DNA of 64,000 nucleotides, from contig NC_064767.1 of NCBI RefSeq assembly GCF_011397635.1, forward strand, positions 4,089,501 to 4,153,500. Reading direction: 5' to 3'. Positions 12,134 through 22,520 of the stretch are shown here, piece by piece. The translations under genes and the position numbers were made by a program. This DNA comes from Epinephelus fuscoguttatus (taxonomy: Eukaryota > Chordata > Actinopteri > Perciformes > Serranidae). Below the pieces are notes generated by a model that was given only the letters and a program-made list of their open reading frames with translations, did no database searches and was not told the DNA's origin. Numbering within the stretch: the stretch's first letter is position 1; every line of letters begins with the position of its first letter.

Positions 12134-12599
12134 TCCCCAAAGCTGGCATATTGAGAAAGTTAAAATGTTTTCACAAAAGCTGAACAGTACCAAGTGGTAG
12201 CGATGTTGATGAACTGCCATGGGAAGCCAAAAAGACAAGCTCTGGGTGTCGCAAGATTAGCTTCATGTCCTGATTTTACTGGAAATGAACAAAAATTTGA
12301 AGAAAATTCTCACTATTTTGACATTTTCTAAGAATTTCCGCTTTATTTTAAGACTAGATCTGATAAAGATAAGTTATTCACAAAGAATCTTTGCCATTAA
12401 GAGAACTCCAAAGATGAAAACCTGTTATGCAAAGTGTCGAATAAAAACAATTGCGCAATTGAATTACATTTGAAGTCAATGTGAAGACATGATCAGACGC
12501 AAATTCCCACCAGGCAGCATGATGGATGCACACAAATTACACAAAATACTATGACTTGCACTGTTTACGGCTGTTCCAATCGATCCATTTGGGAAAAAC

Positions 12600-12975
12600 A
12601 AAGTCCACTTCAAGTCCCAAGTAAAATTAAGTAACAAAATAATAATAAAATTACAGAGTCCTGACATGGGAAAGCATCCTGAGAAAGCATCTGAGTGAAA
12701 AATAACTGCTTTTCATGGCAGGAAAAACAGCAACGGATCACGAAAAACAACAGGTTTTGTTGTTTGTTGGTCTCAACAGTCGTCTGCAGTGTTCGGCAGC
12801 TTGGCAGTCGTTCAAGATCCACCATGTACTCCACCTCCTGATAAGAAAAATGAGCTCATATACAACACCAGTTTACAAACGTTGACATGATACATGTAAA
12901 AAGTGCATATGTAACATATTTGAGGTTTGCAGAAACGAATAATGCCAACATTTTCCTCTGGCCACCAGGCTCCAT
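12600..12975 (-). mobile_element. Family B repeat, copy 4
   Basis: On the minus strand the order is GGCCAGAGGAAAATGTTGGC, 'attattcgtttctgcaaacc', 'tatgagctcatttttcttatcaggaggtgg', 'ctgccaagctgcc' and 'aacaacaaaacctgttgtttttcgtgatcc'. This is the opening half of family B in order. The closing half is missing or unrecognisable. No coding capacity. Confidence 0.5.
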
Positions 12976-13692
12976 TCACCAGTGACTTTTTATTTGCAGT
13001 TGCTAAGTGTTGCACAAGGTCGTCACTGGTCCTCCCAGACAAGTCAGCTGTAAGGGTCAACTCAAAATTAAGTTAGCTTATCTTAAAAAAAAACAACAAA
13101 AAACTACACTACACTATGTTCAGCTCAATCTTTCCCCACCCTTTGTTTACTACGAGAAAGGCGGTCGACAGCTGTGTAACACGGCCCCAAAAGTCATCCG
13201 TTTGATTTCTTGCATTCTGAAGTTGGTCCAGATGAATTGTGGTGGCAACTGAAAAAAGAAAATCGGCACAGATCTTCCCTGGCCCTCCTAACCTGTTTGG
13301 ACAGCCATGAAAGGACCAGATTTGAGCCACAAAGAGAGAAAAAAAAACATGTTTTTCCCCCCTAAATGCAAATGGCAGCCTCAAAGCAGATGTGCCTTCT
13401 TTCTTAGAGGGCGCAGTTGCCTGTGATTGTGATTAGCGCTACTAGATGTTCCTTTCTTGTCAGGGTTAAAATGATTTGTCCACTGGCAGATCTTTGCTCA
13501 TTTACTTGTATTGGAAGTCGTCCATCTATGGCTAATTAGACGGCTTGGTGGTGCGGCTGCTGCTGGAGTTCCCATCAGAAGGAAAATCCCCACATAATAG
13601 GACAGAGGAGAGGCTAAAAGGAGAGATTACCGCGAGGAGGAGAGGTTGTGTACATTGTGTGTGAATGTGTATGTTCATACACAGGCACGGCT

Positions 13693-13694
<2 letters not shown>
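12976..13694. other. No gene seen
   Basis: Short frames on both strands only; no domain, no repeat family recognised. Confidence 0.4.

Positions 13695-13732
<38 letters not shown>
13695..13732. repeat. (GT)n microsatellite
   Basis: Pure GT run, about 19 units. Confidence 0.97.
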
Positions 13733-13734
<2 letters not shown>

Positions 13735-13809
13735 ATGTTGAGGGAATGGCAGCAGGATTCAGCTAAGCTTAGAGAGCTATGGGGCTTTTTTTACTATGTG
13801 TGCAAGTAG

Positions 13810-13812
<3 letters not shown>

Positions 13813-13843
<31 letters not shown>
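13813..13843. repeat. (GT)n microsatellite
   Basis: Second pure GT run, about 15 units, 80 bp from the previous one. Confidence 0.95.
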
Positions 13844-13846
<3 letters not shown>

Positions 13847-14149
13847 CTTGTGAAGACATTCTGTAGCATGGGAGTGGAGACAGGGACAGATTTATGAGGA
13901 TGATGAACAACAAATCCTGGGAAGACAGAGGAAGTGAGAGACAGGGATTCATATCGTGTTTAGGAGTGAAAGAAGTGAGCCGTGTTCTTCCTTTGACACA
14001 ATTCAGTTATAATAAATTCAACACCTAAATCCCTGAACAACCAATTTTGAATGCTTTGACGTAGCTATCATCTTCCAATTATTTTTTTTCATATTTCATA
14101 TTAGCATTCCTACTGGTTTAACAAACACTATACAGCAATCTCCTGTTTT

Positions 14150-14665
14150 AACAAATGCAATTAAACCAACTCATTTCTATGATTTATTTGAAGTGCAAAC
14201 TAAGATTGATCGTTTGAACTCTATCTGCACAACCTACTGTAAGCTAAAAGGTGATGTAAGTCAGTAAACTAGAATAATTAATTAAAGTATTGAAATTGTG
14301 CCATTAAAACACAAAAAAATAGATTTTTCTATCAGATTTTACAATATTAAAAAACAAAAAATATTGATAAAAACAAATTTTAAATCTACAAACAAAAGAC
14401 ATTTTAACACTCCATAAGATATTTGAACTACGTGCATAATTTAGTTTTTGAGAAATGCTCATTTTTATGAACAGAGTGCAAAGGCGATAGATTTAGTCAT
14501 TCCTCTGTTGCCACCACGCATTTCCACAGGGTTTTGCACCACACATCACATAGCACAATGACATCATTAGTTATAGTAATAGTTAGTAATAGTTCTAGCT
14601 ATTATGGTTTTTATTTTAGGTGTATAATAAAATGAATATGCAAACACCAATCTCCCACAGTCATT
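14150..14665 (+). repeat. AT-rich dispersed repeat D, copy 1
   Basis: Shares ordered blocks with 17075-17755: 'aacctactgtaagctaaaaggt / taataatt..aaagtattgaaatt', 'aaaaatattgata', 'ccataaNatatttgaNct', 'TTTAGTTTTTGAGAWATGCTC' and 'atttttatgaMcagagt.caaag'. Further on, the 'agctattatggtttttattttaggt' block also occurs near 14810 and 15310. No coding capacity or clear termini, so the class is unknown. Confidence 0.5.
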
Positions 14666-14850
14666 ATGGAGAAATATTGGCATAACTACAGCAAATCCCA
14701 TGACTGTGTGGCATATAAGGTAAGTTAACAAGGTAAGGTCAGGTCAAGACATGATGACGAGGAAGACAGAAGCCTTAACTTTTTGGTTCAAAAAGATTGA
14801 ATGCTCTGGCTATTATGTCTTCCTTTAATTCTACATCAACATACACAAAA

Positions 14851-15160
14851 TTTGGCGATGCAGTGGTTTGCATTGTCGCCTCACAGCAAGAGGGTTTCTG
14901 GTTCGAACCCAGGGTGGGGGAGCCCTTCTGTGCAGAGTTGCATGTTCTCCCCGTTTCAGTGTGGGTTATCTGCGGATGTTAAATTGTCCGTAGGTGTGAA
15001 TGTGAGCATGAGTGGTTGTCTGTCTCCATATGGTAGCCCTGTGATAGTCTGGTGACCTGTCCAGGGTGAACCCTGCCTCTCACCCAGTGTCAGCTGGGAT
15101 AGGCTCCAGGTCCCCTGCGACCCCAAACAAGATAAGCAGTTACGGAATATGAATAAATGA
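14851..15160 (+). mobile_element. SINE with tRNA-like head and L2-like tail
   Basis: The head shows an A-box-like TGGTTTGCATTG (about 14864) and a clear B box GGTTCGAACC (14900-14909), the two internal RNA polymerase III promoter elements. The body carries the block seen in many fish SINE/L2 tails: 'tgcatgttctcccc', 'ggtgtgaatgtgagc', 'ctgtccagggtgaaccctgcc', 'tgtcagctgggataggctcc' and an 'gaataaatga' tail. It is flanked by a perfect 10 bp duplication ATACACAAAA at 14841-14850 and 15161-15170, which fixes both ends and indicates target-primed insertion. Family name not assigned. Confidence 0.8.
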
Positions 15161-15254
15161 ATACACAAAACTCATTGAACAATGATCTCCAGTGACCATT
15201 ACAAGAAATTCCTGGGTAAATCACCAAAAAGTATTTTGTTTGCACCACACATAA

Positions 15255-15395
15255 GGTTAGCTAACACAGTGAAAATGTGATTTCTGCTGCAAAGAGAATG
15301 AATGCTCTAGCTATTATGATTTTTATTTCAGATCCATTTAAACAGGATCATGCAAACAGCAATCTCCTGTTTTTAAAGGGTTAATAGGTGCGTGT
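15255..15395 (+). repeat. Repeat D, partial copy
   Basis: Block 'aagagaatgaatgctctagctattatgatttttatttca' and 'aaacaggatcatgcaaacagcaatctcctgttttt' match 17630-17720 and, more weakly, 14575-14660. A related block at about 14785-14825 lies on the other side of the SINE, so the SINE probably landed near or inside a D copy. Confidence 0.45.
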
Positions 15396-15738
15396 TTATA
15401 TGTTATAAGACAGCCAGGCCTTTATCATTTGTGCATAATTATGATGGTCTAAGGCAGATCTAAATTTGTCCATATAGTACAAATAATTTCAGTAAAGTAA
15501 TTGTTGACGAATCCTGGATTTCTACTTTTTTGTTTGTGCGCATGGTTTGAGCACAGATTAGTGTGTAAATGAGGCCCGATGTGACGGCTGACCTTGTTGT
15601 TTTGTGACAGTTAAGAACAGCTTGCACTGTGTCTTGGAAAAGAAAATCATTTACAAAAGAGAAAAGCGCAGAAAACATGAACTCTGAGGAATGCATTTGC
15701 CAAGTTGGAGTCAGAAACACACATATACAGATATCTCT

Positions 15739-15759
15739 GTGTGTGTGTGTGTGTGTGTA
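15739..15759. repeat. (GT)n microsatellite, short
   Basis: About 10 GT units. Confidence 0.9.
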
Positions 15760-17074
15760 GCAGGTGGGGATAAGGGTGGCATGTTGCTTGACAGAGTTAA
15801 AAAGTGCATAATTGGACAAGGTTTCTGCAGAAAACTGGCAAACATCCCCCATAAAGACATTTATTTAGCTGTTGACCTTGGGGATACGGCGATGGCTTAG
15901 AGAGGCGGAAACAACATGATAAGAGCTTTTTATTCAGATAAGCCTCTCTCGCTCCCTGTCCTTTTCCTGCTCTGCATAACGTTGTAAAGTGCTACTGGGT
16001 GATTTTTCAGCACTCCAATTGGAATAATAACGCTGCCTGCTTTTTGGTGAAAAACACCCCTAATTACTGCAACCTTGCAGCGCGAGAAAAAGGGCAAACT
16101 ACTTACTTTGACTACTTTCGCAGTGAATAGCTCTTGACTTCCAACAGTCTCATGCATGAATCTGCATCCTTATTTGCTTGTAATGTATTGATTTGTCAGT
16201 CCATAAAAAGAAGGTTGCTCCTTTCATTTTTTACATCTGTAATATTCCGCCAATCAGTGTTTTGCAGGAAGACCTAAGCAGGGACAAAAACATACTTTGT
16301 TTTACGTGACAAGTTGTCAAATTGTGAAAACACCCTTTTTTCCCCTGATCAAATAATCTCTCCACCAATGTCACATAGCAATGATTTTATAAACAAGGTC
16401 CCACAGGTTTTTGCCTTTGTTAAAGATTTCAAAATAGATCTTTTGTTAGATTTGAGTCCTCTTCCTTGACAGACAGACAGACAAACAGGTGACAAATTAA
16501 AGGAACAACCTGAATTAATGAGTGGAGAAAATAACAAGTGCAGATGCTTCCACACAGGTGCACCGCATGCTACTTATAAACAATGAACACCCAACCATGC
16601 TCTGCGGCATGAATAAAATACTGAGCACATCTCATCAACGTTGACAACAGTAAACAGGCTCTGAAATCGCATTTGATGACTGTGATGCTCATGCAAGCGC
16701 AATATGTACGGAAAAGGCATTTTGCTGACATGTTTATGGTCCACTTAGCCCAGACACACCAAACTGACTTCAGAGAACTAGCTGCGCAGACGGCCCCCTG
16801 CTGCATCGACTGACATTGCCATGTCTTGGTCAAAAAGTTGCACATGAACACACCTCAGAGACTGCAGCTGACGGCCAAGCAGTGTGTACATTCTGCATCT
16901 GCATCAAAGGAGTTAACTAAGGAGTTAACTAACTAACACACCAAGCAGATGGCTGTGGTCTGTTTTCAGAAAGGAAACGCGGAAGACCATCTTGATGCTA
17001 GTTAGCCAGTTAGCACATAGACAACTCAATCCATTGCTGAAAGACAAGAGCATATAGTTCTGACTTAACCTTTT
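15760..17074. other. No gene seen
   Basis: Single-copy-like sequence; a small duplicated 'aaggagttaact' pair occurs at about 16908-16932. Nothing else recognised. Confidence 0.4.
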
Positions 17075-17755
17075 GAACTCTGCCATAGAAACAGTCATGT
17101 TGGCATTTCTAAAATCTGTACAACCTAAACTAAAACGATGTGTTTGTCAATAAACCATAATAATTGCTAAGAGTATTGAAATTATGTGAAAAAAACAACC
17201 AAAAAATATTGATACAAAAGATTTCCAAATGTAGAAACATGATCAACATATTTCTTAACATGCCATAAAATATTTGAGCTTTGTAGATTTTTTAGTTTTT
17301 GAGATATGCTCATTTTTATGACCAGAGTACAAAGTCACTCTGATGTTTCCATCTGCAGTAGAAACATTATCACTACACTGGTATTTTTTGGTCTTTCATA
17401 TCCCTAAAAGCCATACAACCTGAAAGCTGAAAGGTCAATAAATCATAATAAGTGATGAAAGTATTGAAATTCCGGCAGGAACTAAAAAAACAGACCTTCC
17501 TATTGACCTGCTTCTCTGCTCCTCTGATGCCATGTTTTCACCATCTTTTGGACCACTTGTAGGATAACGTAATGACATCATCGCAAGCAGACAAAGTGAT
17601 AGCACAAACAACATAAGTCAACGCTTACTTCTGCAAAAGAATGAACATGCTAGCTCTTCTAGTCTTATTTTAAATTCATTTTAAACAGGATCACGAAAAC
17701 AACATCCCCCTGTGGCTGCCTGCAGGAGGTCTGTTTTCAGAGGGTTAAAATGTGC
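17075..17755 (+). repeat. AT-rich dispersed repeat D, copy 2
   Basis: Second long copy of D. It repeats part of its own content: 'acaacct.aa.ct.aaa..tcaataaaYcataataa' followed by 'agtattgaaatt' occurs at about 17120-17180 and again at 17410-17470. It ends with 'agggttaaaatgtgc', comparable to 'aagggttaataggtgcg' at 15376. Class unknown. Confidence 0.5.
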
Positions 17756-18800
17756 AGTCGGGATGCATGATTTTGGAATTTCTGCTGATGTGTGATATGC
17801 GGATATACAACAACTCATCCCTCCAGTGGAGTTAAGAGACTTCAGAATCAATGCCAGGGCACATTAAAGTTGTTCTGGAGGCACGTGGTGGCCGAACACC
17901 TCTCAAAGACACTCTACAGTGTTTTTTCCTTTAATTTGTCACTCGTCTGGATCTTCAGCTCTACCAAACAAAAGAGATGGTCGACAAAATGTCCTGCTGC
18001 TGCAATGTTTTGTGTTGAACTGGAAGTTATCCTGGACGCTCAGGATGTGTGCCTGAATATCTTTTTCTTTTGCCTGTGAAAATTAAGAGTAATTTGGCAT
18101 TAATGGTAGCAGAGGTGGTCCTCCACTATTGCACGAACACTGAGGAAACCATGCTCAGTTCTTTTCAAGTGCAGAGCTATTCATCACTTTGGAGACACAG
18201 TTGTTGCAGTCTGAGTCTTTCCCTCCCTCTGTTTCTCTCTACATCACTATTTCTGTCTCTCTCCTGCTCTCAATTTCTCTCCAAGTGTCAACCCTCCCTC
18301 TCTTTTCTCAGCCCTCTATTTCTCTTCTTAATTCTGACTGGGATCATCACGCTTCACTGCTGCTAAAAGACTCTCACCCCTACAGTGCCTTTTCCTTTGT
18401 CTGAACCACAGTGAAGTTTACATTGTTGTTCACACTGACCACTACAAAGCAAACCAGGGCCTGCAGACAAATTCAACACTGACACTCGACAAAGAGGACA
18501 CAGCTTCTGTAATACCGTTTTAGAGTTGCCATTATTTTGTTCTCTTGATTTGTATCAAATAAGAACACACAGAAAAATAAAATATTAACACTGGCCATTT
18601 TGGAAGCACTTGCTATCTTTTTTTTCATTAGGCATCCTAGTTGACACAGGACAGACTTCCATCAATTTCTGTGCAATTACACATTAAGTCTCATTTTTTA
18701 GTTTCCTGTGTGACACTTCCTGTCCAGACAGAGGCTCGTAAGCATGAAGCTAACACTGGTACCATAGTTTAATTCTTAAACTGAGTCCAGCTGACTGAAT
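17756..18800. other. No gene seen
   Basis: A pyrimidine-rich stretch (tctctccctctgtttctctc type) lies at about 18215-18335. Its frames are low-complexity Ser/Leu. No exon recognised. Confidence 0.4.
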
Positions 18801-18821
18801 CCCCCTGGTTCATCTTTAGGT

Positions 18822-19272
18822 GGTTGTCAAGGATCTGGAAGATCTCCCAGAAGTTCAGGACGTAACTGAACTGAAGCTTCGACCAAATGGGAAGCCGAGA
18901 AGGAAGAAGGGGTTCTCATTGCTGACCAAAAACAGGATGGAGAGGAGTTTCAGGTAGGAGATCAGGTGACCAACAAACCTGTTGAAGTGGGATGGAGGTA
19001 TTTTTCTCCCTCAATGCAGATGTCCGGGTACAGCTGGCTGACGACTCGAGAGTACTCATCGAAGACTTTACTGTAACCTCAGGAGATAAGGACTGGGACT
19101 GGAGTGTGGGCCTGGGTTTTTCAGGGTTCCCAGGCTCCGTGTCCAGCAGGGTGTCCGGAGAGAAGCCAGGGCTGTCGGCCGGCTTGTGTCCACGCTGAGG
19201 GCTCATTCTGTTGAGGTAAACGTCCCAGACAAGGTTGGCCATAAAGAGGAGATGAGCCACCAGGAGGCCCAC
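18822..19272 (-). pseudogene. Selenoprotein T-like pseudogene
   Basis: Read on the minus strand, several frames in succession resemble selenoprotein T, a thioredoxin-like ER membrane selenoprotein. From 19272 there is an ATG and a hydrophobic start (GLLVAHLLFMANLVW). A frame change leads to LIS-TGA-GYSKVFDEYSR (TGA at 19079-19081), then VVSQLYPDICIEGE, matching the family block around its Cys-x-x-Sec centre and the conserved 'YPDIRIEGE' region. After further frameshifts come FVGHLISYLKLLSILF, NENPFFLLGFPF and NFWEIFQILDNHLKMN, the order expected for the membrane segment and C-terminal helix. There are no introns, at least three frame changes, the Cys partner of the Sec is replaced by Leu, and the segment between GFPF and the C-terminal helix is deleted. 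That fits an old retrocopy. The family match is from knowledge of the family; the breaks are seen directly. Confidence 0.65.
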
Positions 19273-20980
19273 CTGGCTGGCATTTAGACTCCCTTTACGT
19301 ACAAAAATAGATTTGTCCGTTTCAAACGTAAACGTTGTAGACGGTAGTGTTCTGCATGGCCATTATATACATTCCAACATGTGGATAGAGTATTCTTCCC
19401 ACTATATTACTGATTCATTCCGTTCTACCATTATTTTAATGTCTTCGTTGTCTCCTACGGTCATATCTTGCTTGAATTACGTTACACTGCCTTCACGGTC
19501 TCCGATAGTATGGCTCCGCTCCATCCGTATCCATAAGCTTTCAGAAAACGTGTGCAAATTTGGAGGAAATGAAGGCAGAGTACAGACGCAAGACTCCATC
19601 CATCCCCATCTCCGCATCTTAACGTTGAGCATAAATAAGCCCTTAAAACTGCATTTTGCTCATTTGCTCACAATGAGTCGAACTAACTGCTCCAGAGTTC
19701 AGTTAAACTGTTCCAAACATGCCACCCACTGGCTTGCTTTCACTTCCTCCTCCTCACTCCCTCTATGTCTCTCCATCTTTCCTCCACTCGCTGTCTCTCT
19801 GGATAATAATAACCTACCACACTGGGCTCATTAGAGCATCAAAGAGGGTCTCCATGAAAACACTGATCACTGTGTTGGGAGCAGAGCACTCAGCTTTGAT
19901 TCCCTCTAACACCCGCATGAAAAGAAACAGCTGAGAAAAAACAAGAAAGAAAACCAGTTCACAGACTCTTCTTTATCAGGAAATGTGTGCCGTCTTTGAA
20001 CGCGATAAACATTCGACAAAGAAGCCCAACCAATTTGCCAATCTGAATAGGCAGCTGTTTGATGGTTGTTTATGATCTTTCCCCTCTGTCCCCCAGGAAC
20101 ACTGTGCTTTATTCTCTCTTTGCTGTGATTACTGCCTCTGCTATTCCAAGAGGTCAATTTTATTCTAATAATAAGGCGTCTTTCAAGTGTCTGAAAGCTG
20201 TTTGTGGAAATGACATTTTTTTTTCCTTGGCAAGGACACACACTGAAGGCAGACTAAGTGAAGCGTATTGACAGAATACAGATTGAAATTGTTTTTTCTT
20301 GGAAAACCTCACCCTGAATTGTAATTATTTCCAATCTTCATCTTATGCATATGGACATTTGTGACATTTCACACAACTTCACTGTAACTGCCATAAAATC
20401 GGATGTTAGGAGCCGTCTCTAGCACACTCAAGAAAACAGACTCAGAGAAAGTGACTGGCAATGAAAAAAAAACCAGGGATGGACTCTGACAGACGAGCAG
20501 GGAAAACTAAACTACAAGAGATCTGAGGACTGAAGTTTGGGGGAAACTGAAAGACTGGACTCCTAAGAAAATGAGGAACCGATCAGCCGGAGGGCAAGAG
20601 AGCAAATAAATGGTTAAAAGCCAGAAGAAAAGCCAAAGGAAACAGAGAGACAAGAGAAGAACTAGTTGACAGAGCAAGAGAGCTGCATTAGTTGAAGGCC
20701 TGAAAGACCAGAAGACTGGGAAAGGAAGATACACTGAAAAAGGAGCAGAGTGGCTGACCACTGAGGAGACACGTCCACTGACTGCAGGGGAAGCTGACTG
20801 GATGACCTCTGAAGGACCCTGATAAACTGAGAGCCCCCGGGAACCACAGAGAGTTGGTCACATAATCCGAACATGAGACTACTCCCCAGAGAGCAGTATG
20901 ATACATCGCTGGATGGCGTCAGTTTCAAACACCACCAGAAAACAACGTATCTTCAGGAGCTAAATCCTGAGTGCATCTGC
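19273..20980. other. No supported gene
   Basis: The plus strand holds a 173-codon frame at 19313-19834, but it has no domain, ends in a Ser/Leu-rich pyrimidine tract and lacks splice or promoter context. 20455-20930 is purine-rich with degenerate 'agaagactgg' words. The 19310-19640 part looks transposon-like, but I could not find its ends. Confidence 0.35.
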
Positions 20981-20984
20981 TGTT

Positions 20985-21345
20985 GATGTACTGTGTCTTT
21001 TTCACAGGACGTGTACAGTTTTGCCTGTGAGATGCATGTCATTTCTTTCAGTCTTTCTACAACATCGGTAAACACCCTGTTTATCTCCTCGTGTAACAAA
21101 ACCGTGTGTTTAGGTTTAGAAAAAAACATCATGGTTTGGCTCTACTTTCAGGAAGCAAACATCAGGCTCCTGGGTGAAACTCTAGCATTTGTCAGAGCAA
21201 TTCACAGCCGCTCCCACCCTTTAGAGACTTTCCAGCTCCTCATGTTACTTTGTTGTAAAGGATGCCTTTTTTCATCAGTGTCTAACGTCAAAAATCACTG
21301 ACCAAACAGTGGTATATGACGTCTTCTGAACGAAACGGCTTGCAA
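20985..21345 (+). mobile_element. Family A repeat, copy A3 (left-truncated)
   Basis: Matches the right three quarters of copy A2: 'tttttcacaggacgtgtacagttt', 'ggtttagaaaaaaacatcatggtttggctc', 'aggaagcaaacatcaggctcctgggtgaaa', 'tttttcatcagtgtctaacg', 'accaaacagtggtatatgacg'. The last bases 'gaacgaaacggcttgc' correspond to the degraded right terminus. Left end absent. Confidence 0.55.
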
Positions 21346-21649
21346 TCTTAAGTCTTAACTCATTTTTCCCAAATAAGATGATTTCAGTTTTGTCCTTATC
21401 TCAACAAGACAAAATTTTGAGACATCCACCTGTTGATTTGGTCAAAGCATTGACAAAGAGATTCAAGGGGACCAAAGTTGTTGGGTAAAAAAACAATTGG
21501 TAAATTTGAATATCATCAGCATATATTTGACAAGAAACGTTTTTGTCATTAATGATTTGCTGAAGTGGGAGTATATACAGTAGGGATGGGCAACACAAGC
21601 AAAAACACTATTCGAATTGTGGCAAGTATTCGACAATTTTTTGAATACT

Positions 21650-21663
21650 CCCCCCCCCCCCCC
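21650..21663. repeat. Poly-C run
   Basis: About 14 consecutive C inside the hAT element, near its left end. Confidence 0.85.
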
Positions 21664-21728
21664 AGCCACGCACACAGAGATCCATTCATCTTTAAAGGCC
21701 CGAACATACGTCCGCAAGCCCTGTGCGC

Positions 21729-22036
21729 GCACACCAGTGACTGCTCAGCATGTATTTTTCATATCGCTGGGATTTTTCACGAACATTTTTACAGTAAACT
21801 ACAACGCGGAAGTGCGCTTGACTATGAAAGCCCGAATGACTGCGGACATACCTCACGGAGTAGTAAAGCCCGAACATACTCGGGCGTACTATAAGCAGAA
21901 CGGACTCCGCGAGGAATGTCCGCAGTCATTCGGGCTTCCATAGTCGAGCGCACTTCCGCGTTGTAGTTTCCTGTAAAAATGTCCGTGAAAAATCCCCGCG
22001 ATGTGAAAAATACATGTCAAGCAGTCACTGGTGTGT
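21729..22036. repeat. Long palindrome inside the hAT element
   Basis: Arms of about 125 bp (21729-21854 and 21911-22036) are reverse complements with scattered mismatches, around a spacer of about 56 bp. Example pairing: ACACCAGTGACTGC (21731) with GCAGTCACTGGTGT (22021), and CAACGCGGAAGTGCGCT with AGCGCACTTCCGCGTTG. Flanking words GGCCCGAACATAC and 'gtatgttcaggcct' extend the symmetry outward. Base composition is clearly richer in GC than the surroundings. It is either a nested fold-back element or the inner part of the hAT. Confidence 0.75.
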
Positions 22037-22520
22037 GGAGCGGAGTCCGCGCGGTCGTAAAACCTGAGCTTTGCGCGCACAGCGGACGTCCGCTTTGAGT
22101 CCGTGTGGACCTCTGTGGAGTCCGTTCCGCGTATGTTCCGCCCAAGTATGTTCAGGCCTGTAGTCTCTGCATGTTTCTCCTGTTTGTAGAAGAGCATCTC
22201 ACACCGCTGTAGCAATCCTAGACTGCCCTCGTGCGGTTAGGAGCTGAATTGCATGTCAGATAAAGGGGGGGAAATAAGACGGCGAATAGTAATAGTCGCA
22301 TTAAAAAAATCGATTTTTCAAAAATAAAATGACTATTCGAAAATCGTGACCCATCCCTAATATAAAGGTTGAATAATAAAGGCCCTTGTATAGATCTCTG
22401 GGGGACACCACAGGTCGAGGTCAGTGGTGTTGAGGTATAACTTCCTCTAGAAACAACACTTGTCATGTTCATTGGTATAAAGAAATACACTAGTTGTTTT
22501 GCTGACACCAGTGTTGTACT

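Larger units (their letters stand above)
21581..22359. mobile_element. hAT-type element, 779 bp, with internal palindrome
   Basis: The ends are TAGGGATGGGCAAC and GTGACCCATCCCTA, so the terminal 10 bp are perfect inverted repeats. They are flanked by 8 bp duplications ATATACAG (21573-21580) and ATATAAAG (22360-22367), agreeing at 7 of 8. Near the ends are ATTCGAA-type subterminal words on both sides ('actattcgaattg' and 'gactattcgaaaatcg'). The centre holds a GC-richer palindrome (own entry). No transposase frame. Confidence 0.8.
21401..22520 (-). mobile_element. LINE reverse-transcriptase fragment split by a hAT
   Basis: On the minus strand, 22508-22368 encodes TCGVPQRSIQGPLLFNLY and 21580-21401 encodes ILPLQQIINDKNVSCQIYADD. 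Joined, these are two consecutive parts of a non-LTR reverse transcriptase palm: the GVPQGS..GPLLF block and the catalytic YADD motif, separated by the usual PLG-II-like stretch. The join falls exactly at the termini of the hAT element 21581-22359, inside the Leu-Tyr codons duplicated by its insertion. The clade looks L2/CR1/Rex-like. No N-terminal endonuclease or 3' end is seen, and further frame damage lies beyond 22520. Confidence 0.7.

Noticed and set aside
14897..14912. Possible tRNA gene (GGTTCGAACC B box)
   Set aside because: The sequence does not fold into a tRNA cloverleaf with acceptor pairing. The box belongs to the SINE head.
19313..19834. 173-codon plus-strand frame
   Set aside because: Part lies in a transposon-like stretch and the C-terminal part in a CTC/TCC-rich tract. 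No domain recognised.
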